Of a stretch of DNA of 64,000 nt, positions 45,303 to 55,104 are shown one piece after another (the stretch's first letter is position 1; each line of letters starts with the position of its first letter). The position numbers and the translations under genes are program-made. A model generated the notes under the pieces. The model saw only the letters and a list, made by a program, of their open reading frames with translations. It made no database searches and was not told the DNA's origin. Source of the stretch: Cognaticolwellia sediminilitoris. Lineage in GTDB: Bacteria; Pseudomonadota; Gammaproteobacteria; Enterobacterales; Alteromonadaceae. The stretch is from assembly GCA_002104535.1 (NCBI GenBank), contig NBOG01000002.1, positions 124,001 to 188,000 of the forward strand. The letters run 5' to 3'.

Positions 45303-45734
45303 ATGCCAAACATAAGCCGTAGTGCATTAGTAATGCACAGTGTAGAAGATATGTATTATTTAATTAATGATGTGCTTGCCTACCCAAAATTCCTACCTGA
45401 TTGTAGTGATAGTAAAATTATTGCTCAAGACGAATACTCGATGACCGCTGCGTTATTGGTGTCTAAAGGTGGTCTTAAAAAATGGTTTACTACCGAAAAT
45501 ATACTTATTAGTAACAAAGAAGTGAAAATGAGTTTAGTTGATGGCCCGTTTAAACAACTTGTTGGTGGTTGGCAGTTAAAAGCATTATCAGAAGATGCGT
45601 GTAAAATTGAATTAAACCTAGAATACGAATTTTCGAATAAAATGTTTGATTTAGCCTTTGGGCGAGTTTTTAATAACTTAGCGAATAATATGGTACAAGC
45701 TTTTACGCAGCGAGCTAAAGAAGTTTACGGTTAA
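45303..45734 (+). CDS. ratA: RatA/CoQ10-family START-like protein
   Basis: 143 residues of the polyketide-cyclase/START-like fold: the family start PNISRSALVMHSVEDMYYLINDV and YPKFLPDC, ending NNLANNMVQAFTQRAKEVYG. Homologues include E. coli RatA (ribosome association inhibitor) and the ubiquinone carrier Coq10, which function applies here is not known. GGAGGGTAA before ATG. 35 bp before rnfH. Confidence 0.95.
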   Translation: MPNISRSALVMHSVEDMYYLINDVLAYPKFLPDCSDSKIIAQDEYSMTAALLVSKGGLKKWFTTENILISNKEVKMSLVDGPFKQLVGGWQLKALSEDACKIELNLEYEFSNKMFDLAFGRVFNNLANNMVQAFTQRAKEVYG

Positions 45735-45769
45735 CTTTTTTCAGAAGAATAAATTGGCTTTACATCAGC

Positions 45770-46156
45770 ATGAGTGAACACGGAATGAATGAAGAAAATA
45801 GCGTCCAAGAACAACTTGCCATAGAAGTAGTTTATGGCACGCCAACTAAACAAGAAATTATAAATTGTTTTGTTGAGCCCAATACCACCATTGAGCAAGC
45901 AGTTTTAGCCTCAGGTATTATTGATGTATTTCCAGAAATAGACCTAGCAATAAATAAAGTAGGTATTTGGAACCGAGTTGCTAAATTAACTGATATTGTT
46001 AATGACTTAGACCGGATTGAAGTTTATCGGCCATTACTTGCTGACCCTAAAGAAGTACGTAAACGCCGAGCTGAAAAGGCGAAAGAAGAAGGTCGAGCTG
46101 ATAAGGTTACCGGTGGTAGAGTTGATCCAAGAAGAAGTAAATCTGCCGATAGCTGA
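45770..46156 (+). CDS. rnfH: RnfH-family ubiquitin-like protein
   Basis: 128 residues; a second ATG at 45785 (CGGA upstream) would give 123. A beta-grasp fold is expected from AIEVVYGTP...DRIEVYRPLLADPKEVRKRRA, the family end with a basic tail. Also called RatB. It follows ratA in the usual toxin-antitoxin-like pairing, though that role is disputed. A bidirectional terminator lies 40 bp downstream. Confidence 0.93.
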   Translation: MSEHGMNEENSVQEQLAIEVVYGTPTKQEIINCFVEPNTTIEQAVLASGIIDVFPEIDLAINKVGIWNRVAKLTDIVNDLDRIEVYRPLLADPKEVRKRRAEKAKEEGRADKVTGGRVDPRRSKSADS

Positions 46157-46195
46157 TAACTATTATTATTTCTATTGGTGACAAAACCAGACACA

Positions 46196-46222
46196 AAAAA
46201 GCATGCCAATGGCATGCTTTTT
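46196..46222. terminator. Bidirectional terminator between rnfH and bamE
   Basis: AAAAAGCATGCC and GGCATGCTTTTT around AAT: a perfect hairpin with A and T runs on both sides, between converging genes. Confidence 0.93.
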
Positions 46223-46295
46223 AAGTTTAGGACAAGGGGTATTTAAAAGGCACTGGGATAAGAATAAGTGACTATTCCCACAGCGTAACTAAATA

Positions 46296-46643
46296 CTAGT
46301 TTACCATCGGTGTATAATAGCTTTCTGGTAATTCAAAATCACCTTCGGCTTTTACAACTTTGTTTTCTTCAAATGTGATAGTAAATTGTTTTTTTGTATC
46401 AAATTCTACACTTCGACCTGATTTGAAGCGATAAACATAATGCCAAATATTTTTATTAAAGGCGCCTTCAACAACAGGCGTGCCTAATACAAACTTAACT
46501 TGCTCTTTTGTCATACCAATTTGGAGCCTATCGATATCTTTTTGCTCTAAATAGTTTCCTTGAGGTACATCAATACGATAAACCCAACTAGAACAGGCAG
46601 ACACTGACAAGGCGATAACAATAGCTAATACTCGAAACAACAT
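46296..46643 (-). CDS. bamE: Outer membrane assembly lipoprotein BamE
   Basis: 115 residues, lipoprotein with acylated Cys17 (SVSAC). The BamE/SmpA core YLEQKDIDRLQIGMTKEQVKFVLGTP is followed by the WHYVYRF strand. Part of the BAM complex that inserts barrel proteins into the outer membrane. It is monocistronic here, convergent with rnfH; its stop is followed by the terminator region. Confidence 0.96.
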   Translation of the reverse strand: MLFRVLAIVIALSVSACSSWVYRIDVPQGNYLEQKDIDRLQIGMTKEQVKFVLGTPVVEGAFNKNIWHYVYRFKSGRSVEFDTKKQFTITFEENKVVKAEGDFELPESYYTPMVN

Positions 46644-46737
46644 GGTAATTATATTTATCCTTTTTAGTTTGAACGGGGATAATAGCGAAGCGAGCTGACA
46701 GATACAAAATAATTTTTAGTTTATTTTTACTGCTTGC

Positions 46738-48402
46738 CTATCCTGCGAGTAATTCTTCTGCGTTTGCTAAGCTGTTTTCGGTAATTTTATCTCCAGCAAG
46801 TAAACGGGCAATTTCTTGGACGCGGCCAGTGCTAGAAAGTTCCGTTACAGTTGTTTCTGTATGCTCACCATCGGTTAATTTAGCGACAAATAACTGCTGA
46901 TGACCTTTACTCGCAACTTGTGGCAAATGAGTGACACAAATCACTTGAGTGTTTTTTGCCAACTGTTGCAACTTTTTACCTACCATTGCAGCGGTAGGGC
47001 CGCTAATGCCAACATCTACTTCATCAAATATCAAAGTAGGGGTTATTACTTTATCTGCCAAAATAACCTGCATGGCTAAGCTGATACGTGACAGTTCGCC
47101 GCCAGAGGCAACTTTATTCATCGCTTCTAATGCTTGACCTGGGTTTAAACTGGCCAGGTAACTAACACTGTCGTTGCCATTAACTGATAAACTTGCTGTG
47201 TGATCTGAGCATATATCGATGAAAAACTTTCCATGCGGCATGTTGAGCTCACCCATGCTCTTAGTGATCATTTTACTAAGCTTAGTTGCAGCTTTACATC
47301 TTGAATCAGTCAATAATTGTGCAGCATCATGATATTTTTGTTTTGCTGTTTCAATATCGTCATTAATTTGTGTTAAGCGAGTTTCGTCAGAGCTAAATAG
47401 TTGCAACTCTTGTAAAAGCTGCTGATGAAAGTTAGCTAATGCAGTGGGGGCCACTTGATGCTTTTTGGCTAATAGTACAGCGGTAGAATAGCGTTCTTCA
47501 ATTAATGTATATGCTTGAGGGTCTAATTCTAAGCTTTCATAATAATGTTTAATTTCTTGGCTGGCGTCTTCTACTTGAATTAACGCTTCGTTAAGTTGCT
47601 CTGCAATGGCTTTCAGCGCAGGATCGTAGTTACCTAATGCAGCAATTTGCTCAGCGCTATGGCGTAAACCATCTACAACATTAAATTGTTCATTTTCAGA
47701 TAATTGTTGTACTGCAATTAGCGTTTCATTAAGAATATGCTGACCATTACTTTGGCGTTTATAGTCTGTTTCTAAGGTTTCAAATTCATCAATTTGTAAA
47801 GAAAACTCGTCTAATTCATTAGCTTGATATTGTAGAAGTTGCTGCTTAGCTTCACGTTGTAATTTACTCTCTTGTAATAATTTAGCTTCTTGGCTGAGTT
47901 CACGCCATTGATGATAGTAATACTTTACTTGATCTAATAAATGCTGATGACCAGCATAGGCATCAAGAATATTACGTTGTTCATTCGCTTTAACGATCAA
48001 TTGATGATCGTGTTGCCCATGGATATTGATCAACAATTGGCCAACTTCTTTAAGTTGAGCTAGCGGCACTTGGCTGCCGTTGATATAAGATTTTGAACGG
48101 CCTTCAGCTGAAATTACGCGACGTAAAATACATTCGTTATCGAGTAACATGTCATGTTTTTTTAGCCAGAGTTTTGCTTGTTTGTTATGGCTGGTATCGA
48201 AGGTGGCTGCTAATTCTGCTTTCGGGCAATTAGGTCGTACTACATTAGTTACTGCTCTATCACCTAAGCAAAGTCCTAACGCGTCAATAGCAATAGATTT
48301 ACCCGCACCAGTTTCCCCAGTAATAGTAGTCATGCCTTGTTGCCAGTCAATGTCGAGTGAACGCACAATGGCAAAGTTTTGAATGTTGAGTTGCAATAAC
48401 AT
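46738..48402 (-). CDS. recN: DNA repair protein RecN
   Basis: 554 residues from ATG at 48402 with GAGG upstream, the normal start MLLQLNIQNF; the longer reading to 48438 has no site. SMC-like layout: Walker A GETGAGKS (about 31-38), two coiled-coil arms (about 150-360), then the ABC signature SGGELSR and Walker B LIFDEVDVGISG. It acts in double-strand-break repair. A perfect LexA box lies 69-88 bp upstream, matching SOS control of recN in other gammaproteobacteria. Confidence 0.97.
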   Translation of the reverse strand: MLLQLNIQNFAIVRSLDIDWQQGMTTITGETGAGKSIAIDALGLCLGDRAVTNVVRPNCPKAELAATFDTSHNKQAKLWLKKHDMLLDNECILRRVISAEGRSKSYINGSQVPLAQLKEVGQLLINIHGQHDHQLIVKANEQRNILDAYAGHQHLLDQVKYYYHQWRELSQEAKLLQESKLQREAKQQLLQYQANELDEFSLQIDEFETLETDYKRQSNGQHILNETLIAVQQLSENEQFNVVDGLRHSAEQIAALGNYDPALKAIAEQLNEALIQVEDASQEIKHYYESLELDPQAYTLIEERYSTAVLLAKKHQVAPTALANFHQQLLQELQLFSSDETRLTQINDDIETAKQKYHDAAQLLTDSRCKAATKLSKMITKSMGELNMPHGKFFIDICSDHTASLSVNGNDSVSYLASLNPGQALEAMNKVASGGELSRISLAMQVILADKVITPTLIFDEVDVGISGPTAAMVGKKLQQLAKNTQVICVTHLPQVASKGHQQLFVAKLTDGEHTETTVTELSSTGRVQEIARLLAGDKITENSLANAEELLAG

Positions 48403-48459
48403 AGTCGCCTCACAATCTTTATCAGTATGTAAACTCAATAAAGTGTCGTATTAATAACC

Positions 48460-48501
48460 AAAAAACCAGATACTGTTAATTTATACAGTATCTGGTTTTT
48501 T
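48460..48501. promoter_or_regulatory. LexA box inside a terminator-like hairpin (nadK end / recN control)
   Basis: TACTG-N10-CAGTA at 48471-48490 is a full LexA/SOS match. It is continued on both sides as AAAAAACCAGA and TCTGGTTTTTT, giving an inverted repeat of about 17 bp with an 8-bp loop. On the minus strand it can end nadK transcripts and hold the recN operator. A possible recN -35 (TTAACA) lies in the box, with TATTAA 17 bp on. Confidence 0.88.
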
Positions 48502-48567
48502 ATCAAGAGAATGTTTGCGGATTTATTTTTGTTTTTTATTAGGTTTTTCTAAGTTATTGTTTTTAAA

Positions 48568-49449
48568 TTAATAAAGCCTATTGCCCCAACCTAATTTATT
48601 TCTGAGTACATTAAAGTACTTATGATCTAATGGGTGAATTAAGCGCAAGGTAAATTCACTTTTTTTGATGATCACTTCATCACCAGGCATGACAGCTAAA
48701 ATAACATGACCATCGCAGCTTACTTGCAAGTTTTCATAGTTTTCATTGGCCAATTTTAGTTTTATTTCACTGTTACCATCTACCACTATAGGTCGACTGG
48801 TCAAGGTATGTGGAAACATTGGTACCAATGAAAGGGCATTTAAATTCGGGGTTAATATTGGCCCACCGGCTGACATTGAGTAAGCCGTTGAACCGGTAGG
48901 TGTAGATACAATTAATCCGTCGGATCGTTGACTAAACATAAAAATGTCATCGATATAAACTTCAAACTCGATCATGTTGGCCACTTTACCCGCATGCAAA
49001 ACTGCTTCGTTAACAGCGCTGTTGGTACTTTTTAATTTACCGTGTCGATAAACTTCAGCTTCAATGATAAAACGTTGCTCAGAACGTGACTCGCCATTTA
49101 AAATAGCTTCAAGTGGTGGAATCAAGTCATCAGGCGATAGGTCAGTGAGAAAACCTAAATTACCTCGGTTCACGCCAATAACGCCTATGTCATAGCAAGC
49201 TAAAACTCTAGCGGCTCCGAGCATGTATCCGTCACCACCAACAACAATGGCGAGATCTGCTTGCTCGCCAATACTGGTTAGTGATGCCATAATGACATTG
49301 TCTATATTAACGGTTTGAGCGACTGAGTTTTCGACCAGCACTTGATAGCCATTTTGTGACAAATATTGATGCAAAGTTTCGATCGTCGAACTAGCACCTT
49401 CATGGTGAGGTTTACCAATTAAACCGATGGTTTTGTATAAAGTACTCAT
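48568..49449 (-). CDS. nadK: NAD kinase
   Basis: 293 residues, normal length. Makes NADP from NAD and ATP in the cytoplasm. The GGDGYM motif (residues 71-76) with the catalytic Asp, [11 protein letters not shown], and the NAD-contact [16 protein letters not shown] are all present. The Asn-Glu pair NEAV is seen. Weak ribosome site. Terminates at the LexA-box hairpin before recN, the usual nadK-recN neighbour order. Confidence 0.97.
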   Translation of the reverse strand: MSTLYKTIGLIGKPHHEGASSTIETLHQYLSQNGYQVLVENSVAQTVNIDNVIMASLTSIGEQADLAIVVGGDGYMLGAARVLACYDIGVIGVNRGNLGFLTDLSPDDLIPPLEAILNGESRSEQRFIIEAEVYRHGKLKSTNSAVNEAVLHAGKVANMIEFEVYIDDIFMFSQRSDGLIVSTPTGSTAYSMSAGGPILTPNLNALSLVPMFPHTLTSRPIVVDGNSEIKLKLANENYENLQVSCDGHVILAVMPGDEVIIKKSEFTLRLIHPLDHKYFNVLRNKLGWGNRLY

Positions 49450-49549
49450 ACAGTATTTATAAATGTCATATAATTGAAGACTATCAGCAGTTTCGCGCTA
49501 TTTTGTTCGCTTGTAAAGTTGACTTTTTATTAAATGATTCACTTTTGTG

Positions 49550-49575
49550 CTTGAATCATAAAAACAAGCCCCCAT
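49550..49575 (+). promoter_or_regulatory. Sigma-32 (heat-shock) promoter of grpE
   Basis: CTTGAA (49550-49555), a 14-bp spacer, and CCCCAT (49570-49575) match the RpoH consensus. About 58 bp before the grpE start. Confidence 0.85.
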
Positions 49576-49632
49576 AATTAGCGGTATTGTGTTTTACCTA
49601 TTTTGAATTTAAGACCTACTTTGGAGTTTTTC

Positions 49633-50268
49633 ATGGCCAACGAGTCAACAGAAAATAAAAGTGCTGAAGAAATTGCAGCAGAAGAATTAGCCGCTGAAAT
49701 TATTGAGCAAGCAGAAGAGCAAGTTGATGATCAACTAGACGCTGCCGCTGAAAGTATCAGCCCTGAACAAGAAAAAATTAACGAGCTTGAATTAGCGTTA
49801 GCCTCGGCTAAATCAACGGTTGCTGATCAAAAAGATTCTGTTATCCGTGCTAAAGCAGAAGTAGACAATGTTCGTCGTCGAGCTGCTCAAGACGTTGAAA
49901 AAGCGCGTAAATTTGCTTTGGAAAAATTTGCAGCTGAAATGTTAACTACGGTTGATAATTTAGAGCGCGCATTACAAAACATTGATAGAGAAGATGAAAA
50001 CAATACTGCTATTGTTGAAGGTATTGATCTTACTTATCAAGGTTTGCTTGCTTCGTTAGAGAAATTTGCTATTAAAGCAATTGACCCACAAGACCAACCA
50101 TTCAACCCTGAATTACATCAAGCGATGTCGATGCAAGAAGTTGAAGGTGTGCCAGCTAATACAGTCATTGCTGTTATGCAAAAGGGTTATGAGTTAAACG
50201 GTCGTTTAATTCGTCCTGCTATGGTGATGGTATCTAAAGCTAAGCCAAGTGTTGATACCACAGCATAA
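49633..50268 (+). CDS. grpE: Nucleotide exchange factor GrpE
   Basis: 211 residues from ATG at 49633 with GGAG upstream; the longer reading from 49603 is rejected. An acidic, disordered start is followed by the long coiled-coil helix (about 55-110, [20 protein letters not shown]) and the beta-wing end [18 protein letters not shown]. Exchanges ADP on DnaK. Has its own heat-shock promoter and terminator. Confidence 0.97.
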   Translation: MANESTENKSAEEIAAEELAAEIIEQAEEQVDDQLDAAAESISPEQEKINELELALASAKSTVADQKDSVIRAKAEVDNVRRRAAQDVEKARKFALEKFAAEMLTTVDNLERALQNIDREDENNTAIVEGIDLTYQGLLASLEKFAIKAIDPQDQPFNPELHQAMSMQEVEGVPANTVIAVMQKGYELNGRLIRPAMVMVSKAKPSVDTTA

Positions 50269-50316
50269 TAAACTTTTTGTGGTTTAATTATTTTTAAGCC
50301 AGATAAATAAATTACT

Positions 50317-50343
50317 AAAACCAGACAAGTGTCTGGTTTTTTT
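50317..50343 (+). terminator. Terminator after grpE
   Basis: AAAACCAGAC and GTCTGGTTTT around AAGT, followed by TTT. Confidence 0.93.
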
Positions 50344-50448
50344 ATATCTTTTATTTGATTAATTTAGCAAAGCCATATGTAGAATCGCCTTTATTGAAGA
50401 ATGGTAAAAATTTAATTTAATATTTTTTGATTATTTTCGATAAAAATA

Positions 50449-50475
50449 GTTGAAAAGACTTTTTCCTGCCCCCAC
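50449..50475 (+). promoter_or_regulatory. Sigma-32 promoter of dnaK
   Basis: GTTGAAA (50449-50455), a 14-bp spacer, and CCCCAC (50470-50475). 64 bp before the dnaK start. Confidence 0.82.
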
Positions 50476-50538
50476 TAACTGTTCATCGAAAGATTTAATC
50501 TTTATTTTTAACATTATAAGTATTCGGAGATCCTCAAG

Positions 50539-52461
50539 ATGGGCAAAATTATTGGTATTGACCTAGGGACAACAAACTCTTGTGTTGCTGTACTAGATGG
50601 TGGAAAAGCACGTGTAATTGAAAATGCAGAAGGCGATCGTACTACTCCTTCAATTATTGCTTACACTGAAGAAGGCGAAACATTAGTTGGTCAACCTGCT
50701 AAACGCCAGTCTGTAACTAACCCTAAAAACACATTATTTGCGATTAAGCGTTTAATCGGTCGTCGATTTGATGATGAAGAAGTTCAACGCGATATTAAAA
50801 TTATGCCTTTTGGTATTGTTAAAGCTGACAACGGTGATGCTTGGGTAACGGCACGTGATAAAAATATCGCTCCTCCACAAGTTTCTGCTGAAGTTTTAGC
50901 AAAAATGAAAAAAACAGCCGAAGATTACTTAGGTGAAAAAGTTACTGAAGCAGTAATTACTGTTCCAGCTTACTTTAACGATTCACAACGTCAAGCAACT
51001 AAAGATGCTGGTCGTATCGCTGGTCTTGATGTTAAACGTATAATCAACGAGCCAACTGCTGCTGCCCTTGCTTACGGCATGGACAAGCAAGAAGGCGACA
51101 AAGTTGTTGCAGTATACGATTTAGGTGGTGGTACATTTGATATCTCTATCATCGAAATTGATGAAGTTGAAGGCGAGCATACGTTTGAAGTACTTGCTAC
51201 TAACGGCGACACTCACTTAGGTGGTGAAGATTTTGATAACCGTTTAATCAACTACCTAGTTGCAGAATTCAAGAAAGATCAAGGCATGGACTTAACGCAA
51301 GATCCATTAGCGATGCAACGCTTGAAAGAAGCTGCAGAAAAAGCAAAATGTGAGCTTTCTTCAGCGCAACAAACAGATGTTAACTTACCGTACATCACTG
51401 CTGATGGTTCAGGCCCTAAGCACATGAACATCAAAGTTACTCGTACTAAATTAGAGTCTTTAGTTGAAGACATGGTTAAAGCAACTTTAGAGCCGCTTAA
51501 GAAAGCGCTTCAAGATGCTGACCTTTCAATTAGCGATATTAACGACGTTATCTTGGTTGGTGGTCAAACACGTATGCCAATGGTACAAAAAGTTGTTACT
51601 GAATTCTTCGGTAAAGAGCCACGTAAAGATGTTAACCCTGATGAAGCTGTAGCTGCAGGTGCTGCAATCCAAGCGGGTGTACTTTCTGGTGATGTAACAG
51701 ACGTTCTATTATTAGACGTTACACCATTATCATTAGGTATTGAGACAATGGGCGGCGTGATGACGAAAGTTATCGATAAAAACACCACTATCCCAACTAA
51801 ACAGTCTCAAACATTCTCAACAGCTGATGATAACCAAGCAGCGGTTACTGTACATGTTGTGCAAGGTGAGCGTAAGCAAGCATCTGCGAACAAGTCTTTA
51901 GGTCAGTTTAACCTTGAAGGTATTGATCCAGCACCACGTGGTACGCCACAAATTGAAGTAACTTTCGATTTAGATGCTGATGGTATTTTGCATGTAACAG
52001 CAAAAGATAAGAATACAGGTAAAGAGCAAAAAATTACCATTAAAGCTTCTTCTGGTTTATCAGATGATGAAGTAGAGAAAATGGTACGTGACGCTGAAGC
52101 AAATGCTGACGAAGATGCGAAATTTGAAGAGCTTGTTCAAGCTCGTAACCAAGCTGATGGCATGGTTCACGCTACTCGTAAGCAAATTGAAGAAGCTGGT
52201 GACGATTTACCAAGTGAAGACAAAGAGAAGATTGAAGCGGCATTATCTGAACTTGAAGTAGCCCTTAAAGGCGAAAGCAAAGAAGAAATCGATACTAAGT
52301 CTCAAGCAGTTATCGAAGCTTCAGCTAAGTTGATGGAAATTGCTCAAGCTAAAGCTCAAGCACAAAGTGGCGCACCAGAAGGTGAAGCTCCTGCGGCTGA
52401 CTCTTCAGGCGGTGATGATGTTGTTGACGCTGAGTTTGAAGAGGTTAAAGACGACAAGTAG
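50539..52461 (+). CDS. dnaK: Hsp70 chaperone DnaK
   Basis: 640 residues, normal length. Nucleotide-binding domain (1-385) with [26 protein letters not shown] and [10 protein letters not shown]; the linker [13 protein letters not shown]; the substrate-binding domain and helical lid; and the typical acidic tail ending [13 protein letters not shown]. Folds proteins with DnaJ and GrpE. GGAG precedes ATG. Separated from dnaJ by a 313-bp gap holding a repeat hairpin. Confidence 0.99.
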   Translation: MGKIIGIDLGTTNSCVAVLDGGKARVIENAEGDRTTPSIIAYTEEGETLVGQPAKRQSVTNPKNTLFAIKRLIGRRFDDEEVQRDIKIMPFGIVKADNGDAWVTARDKNIAPPQVSAEVLAKMKKTAEDYLGEKVTEAVITVPAYFNDSQRQATKDAGRIAGLDVKRIINEPTAAALAYGMDKQEGDKVVAVYDLGGGTFDISIIEIDEVEGEHTFEVLATNGDTHLGGEDFDNRLINYLVAEFKKDQGMDLTQDPLAMQRLKEAAEKAKCELSSAQQTDVNLPYITADGSGPKHMNIKVTRTKLESLVEDMVKATLEPLKKALQDADLSISDINDVILVGGQTRMPMVQKVVTEFFGKEPRKDVNPDEAVAAGAAIQAGVLSGDVTDVLLLDVTPLSLGIETMGGVMTKVIDKNTTIPTKQSQTFSTADDNQAAVTVHVVQGERKQASANKSLGQFNLEGIDPAPRGTPQIEVTFDLDADGILHVTAKDKNTGKEQKITIKASSGLSDDEVEKMVRDAEANADEDAKFEELVQARNQADGMVHATRKQIEEAGDDLPSEDKEKIEAALSELEVALKGESKEEIDTKSQAVIEASAKLMEIAQAKAQAQSGAPEGEAPAADSSGGDDVVDAEFEEVKDDK

Positions 52462-52479
52462 TTAATTGTTTGGTTGTCT

Positions 52480-52561
52480 CTGTATCGTTCAATAGCAGCG
52501 TTGGACATGCTCACATACCTTTGTATGCTCCGCGTGTCCGCCTTGCTCTAGAGCGATACAG
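52480..52561. repeat. 82-bp structured inverted repeat between dnaK and dnaJ
   Basis: CTGTATCGTTC (52480-52490) pairs with GAGCGATACAG (52551-52561), and inner arms GGACATGC/GCGTGTCC and CATAC/GTATG continue the stem with interruptions. It resembles a dispersed REP-type element; no second copy lies in the window. Confidence 0.7.
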
Positions 52562-52604
52562 TAACAACTTAAAGATTAAACTTTGTTGTTAAGTTCAAAC
52601 AATT

Positions 52605-52630
52605 AAAGCGTCGATAGCTATCGGCGCTTT
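52605..52630 (+). terminator. Hairpin before dnaJ, possible terminator or attenuator
   Basis: AAAGCGTCGATAG pairs with CTATCGGCGCTTT (one G-U) to the centre, followed by a weak ATTAT tail. It may limit dnaJ read-through from dnaK. Confidence 0.65.
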
Positions 52631-52774
52631 ATTATGTCAAATAGTAATGAAATGTTAGTTAATACACGATGGTAATTTGCTTGGATTTTTAATGTTTTAA
52701 ATCAACGTTTAAAACCTCTAAGTAAGAAGTTAAACAAATTAGTATCCACAAATCTGAAGTAAAGAAATAAACCT

Positions 52775-53914
52775 ATGTCAAAACGCGATTATTATGAAGT
52801 GCTAGGGGTATCGAAAGATGCGTCTGAGCGCGATATCAAAAAAGCTTACAAACGTTTAGCAATGAAGTATCACCCTGATAGAACGCAAGGTGATAAGTCA
52901 AAAGAAGAACAGTTTAAAGAAGTTAAAGAAGCTTATGAAATATTAAACGATGATCAAAAGCGCGCGGCGTATGATCAATATGGTCACGCAGCATTTGAAC
53001 AAGGTGGTCATGGCGGCGGTGGTTTTGGCGGTGGTCAAGACTTCGGTGATGCTTTCGGCGATATCTTTGGTGACATTTTTGGTGGCGGTGGTCGCGGCCG
53101 TGGCGGTCAATCTCGCCAACGTCGTGGTAGCGATTTACGTTACAACCTGGACCTTAGTCTTGAAGAAGCGGTTAAAGGTAAAACCTTAGAAATTAAAGTA
53201 CCAACTTTTGTCAGTTGTGAACCATGTGACGGTAGTGGTGCCAAAAAAGGCACTAGTGCGAAAACCTGTTCAACTTGTCATGGTCATGGTCAGGTGCAAA
53301 TGCGCCAAGGACTTTTTGCAGTTCAACAAACCTGTCCAACGTGTTCTGGTAAAGGTAAGGTTATCACTGACCCTTGTACTTCATGTCGTGGTAATGGCCG
53401 TGTTGAAAAGAATAAAACTCTTTCGGTTAAGATCCCTCCTGGGGTTGATACCGGCGATAGAATCCGCTTATCGGGTGAAGGTGAAGCCGGCGAGCATGGC
53501 GCGCCAGCAGGTGATTTATACGTTCAAGCGAATGTTCGCGAGCATAAAATATTTGTTCGTGATGAAAACCACTTGTATTGTGAAGTACCAATTAGCTTCA
53601 CAACCGCTGCATTAGGCGGCGAAATAGAAGTGCCAACACTTGAAGGTAAAGTGAAACTGAAAATACCAAAAGAAACGCAAACCGGTAAAATGTTCCGTTT
53701 ACGTGGTAAAGGTGTTAAATCAGTACGCAGCCATTCAACTGGTGATTTAATGTGTAAAGTTGTGATTGAAACGCCGGTGAGTTTATCTGGTGACCAAGCA
53801 GACTTGCTAAGACAGTTAGAAGAAAAAATGGGTAAAAGCACAAGCAAGCATAGCCCAAGAGAAACCGGTTTTTTTGACGGTGTGAAAAAATTCTTCGATG
53901 ACCTTAAAAGCTAA
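52775..53914 (+). CDS. dnaJ: Hsp40 co-chaperone DnaJ
   Basis: 379 residues. J domain with HPD (33-35), Gly/Phe-rich linker (about 75-125), four zinc-finger repeats ([32 protein letters not shown]), then the two C-terminal substrate domains. Stimulates DnaK ATPase and hands over clients. The usual dnaK-dnaJ order. Strong terminator follows at 53948. Confidence 0.99.
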   Translation: MSKRDYYEVLGVSKDASERDIKKAYKRLAMKYHPDRTQGDKSKEEQFKEVKEAYEILNDDQKRAAYDQYGHAAFEQGGHGGGGFGGGQDFGDAFGDIFGDIFGGGGRGRGGQSRQRRGSDLRYNLDLSLEEAVKGKTLEIKVPTFVSCEPCDGSGAKKGTSAKTCSTCHGHGQVQMRQGLFAVQQTCPTCSGKGKVITDPCTSCRGNGRVEKNKTLSVKIPPGVDTGDRIRLSGEGEAGEHGAPAGDLYVQANVREHKIFVRDENHLYCEVPISFTTAALGGEIEVPTLEGKVKLKIPKETQTGKMFRLRGKGVKSVRSHSTGDLMCKVVIETPVSLSGDQADLLRQLEEKMGKSTSKHSPRETGFFDGVKKFFDDLKS

Positions 53915-53947
53915 AAGTTAAATCGATTTAATAGTAAGTTCAAACTA

Positions 53948-53974
53948 AAATCCCGCACATGTTGCGGGATTTTT
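53948..53974 (+). terminator. Terminator after dnaJ
   Basis: AAATCCCGCA (53948-53957) and TGCGGGATTT (53963-53972) pair perfectly; TT follows. Confidence 0.92.
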
Positions 53975-53992
53975 ATGTACAGGATGTACGGT

Positions 53993-54192
53993 ATATCGCG
54001 GGTGCATGGATGCACAGGAGCGTGTATATTCAGGATGAATGGTCAGGCTATTAGTTCCAGACATAACCTAAGTACCTACATCCATGTAGGTAATATCGCG
54101 GGTGCATGGATGCACAGGAGCGTGTATATTCAGGATGTACAGGATGAATGGTCAGGTTATTAGTTCCAGACATAACCTAAGTACCTACATCC
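53993..54192 (+). repeat. Two-copy tandem repeat, unit about 100 bp
   Basis: Copy 1 at 53993-54082 and copy 2 at 54093-54192, nearly identical (ATATCGCGGGTGCATGGATG at the start, CCTACATCC at the end). Copy 2 has a 10-bp inner duplication (CAGGATGTA before CAGGATGAA). Short ORFs across it are artefacts of the repeat. Confidence 0.88.
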
Positions 54193-54199
54193 TTGCAGC

Positions 54200-54757
54200 T
54201 TATATCTGTTCAGGTATATTTTTTAACTTGTTGTCAGTCGATTGTTTCAAAATAATTAAGGAGAAAATCACTTCAGTAATTCCACCAAAAAATGCCCCTA
54301 CAATAAAATCGGCGGAAAATAATATACACAGCATGCCTGAAACCATCAGTATGCCGCCTAAAAGCCAATACACTTTATTATCATATAGAGTATTAAAAAT
54401 TAAATATCTGACACCAATAGCCAATAACATAACCGGGAAAAACCATTCAACCTTGAGTGAAGAAACATAAAAAGCTAAGAATAATCCAATAAATAAAATC
54501 ATTGTGCTTTCGATTGCTAGTTTGCCTAAAGGGTTATCGGTTTGATGTTTACCAGTACGTTTAAGTAACTTTGCAATTAAAATACTTAATGGGTGAATTA
54601 ACATGCCTCCAAAAAATAAGGCTAACATACTTACCTGATAGTTATAGAACATTGCAAACAAGCCAGCGATACACCAAATAATGCCAGAGACTAATACACC
54701 CGTTCCACCACCCAAATATGCAAAACTCATATCTTGCTGTGCATCTTTAAAGTTCAT
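54200..54757 (-). CDS. Multi-pass membrane protein of unknown function (possibly DUF7010)
   Basis: 185 residues from ATG at 54757 with CGGAG upstream. About six hydrophobic helices with short loops. The start MNFKDAQQDMSFAYLGGGTGVLVSGIIW and a GGMLIHPLSILIAKLL stretch resemble the DUF7010 group. No transport or enzyme motif seen. The tandem repeat abuts its 3' end. Confidence 0.75.
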   Translation of the reverse strand: MNFKDAQQDMSFAYLGGGTGVLVSGIIWCIAGLFAMFYNYQVSMLALFFGGMLIHPLSILIAKLLKRTGKHQTDNPLGKLAIESTMILFIGLFLAFYVSSLKVEWFFPVMLLAIGVRYLIFNTLYDNKVYWLLGGILMVSGMLCILFSADFIVGAFFGGITEVIFSLIILKQSTDNKLKNIPEQI

Positions 54758-55104
54758 ATTTGCTCCGTAATTAGTAATGCTTCTGCTCACGGCTAAGCAT
54801 TGATTAGATATAATATTGAGTGTAATGCTTATAAAAGTGAAAAGTCTTGTTTTATTTCATTATTTTTAACAATTTAGTTGGTTTTTATTGCTACAGCTTT
54901 GGTGTTTTATTAGGCTTAATAATAGCCAATGATAGGGATTTTTAATTATACTTATTTAGGTTGTTGATAAAACTATAATAGGGGCTTGCAGTGCCTCTGA
55001 TTCAGCTGAAGTGTAAATAGCGTAACTGTTTTGTGAGAAGTTTTAAGGCTATTTTGTTAGATTTTGCTACTATGAATATATTACCTTTAATAGAGTTATC
55101 GTGA
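54758..55104. other. Divergent promoter region
   Basis: 347 AT-rich bp between two divergent genes. No gene or repeat seen. Confidence 0.5.

Noticed and set aside
45303-46156. ratA-rnfH as an active toxin-antitoxin pair
   Set aside because: The RatA toxin role is disputed; the pair is core in gammaproteobacteria, so it is annotated without that claim.
53993-54192. CRISPR array
   Set aside because: Only two long adjacent copies, no short repeats with unique spacers and no cas genes.
53975-54470. Plus-strand ORFs over the tandem repeat (53975-54163, 54102-54470)
   Set aside because: They read the repeated DNA and then run antisense to the membrane-protein gene; no ribosome site.
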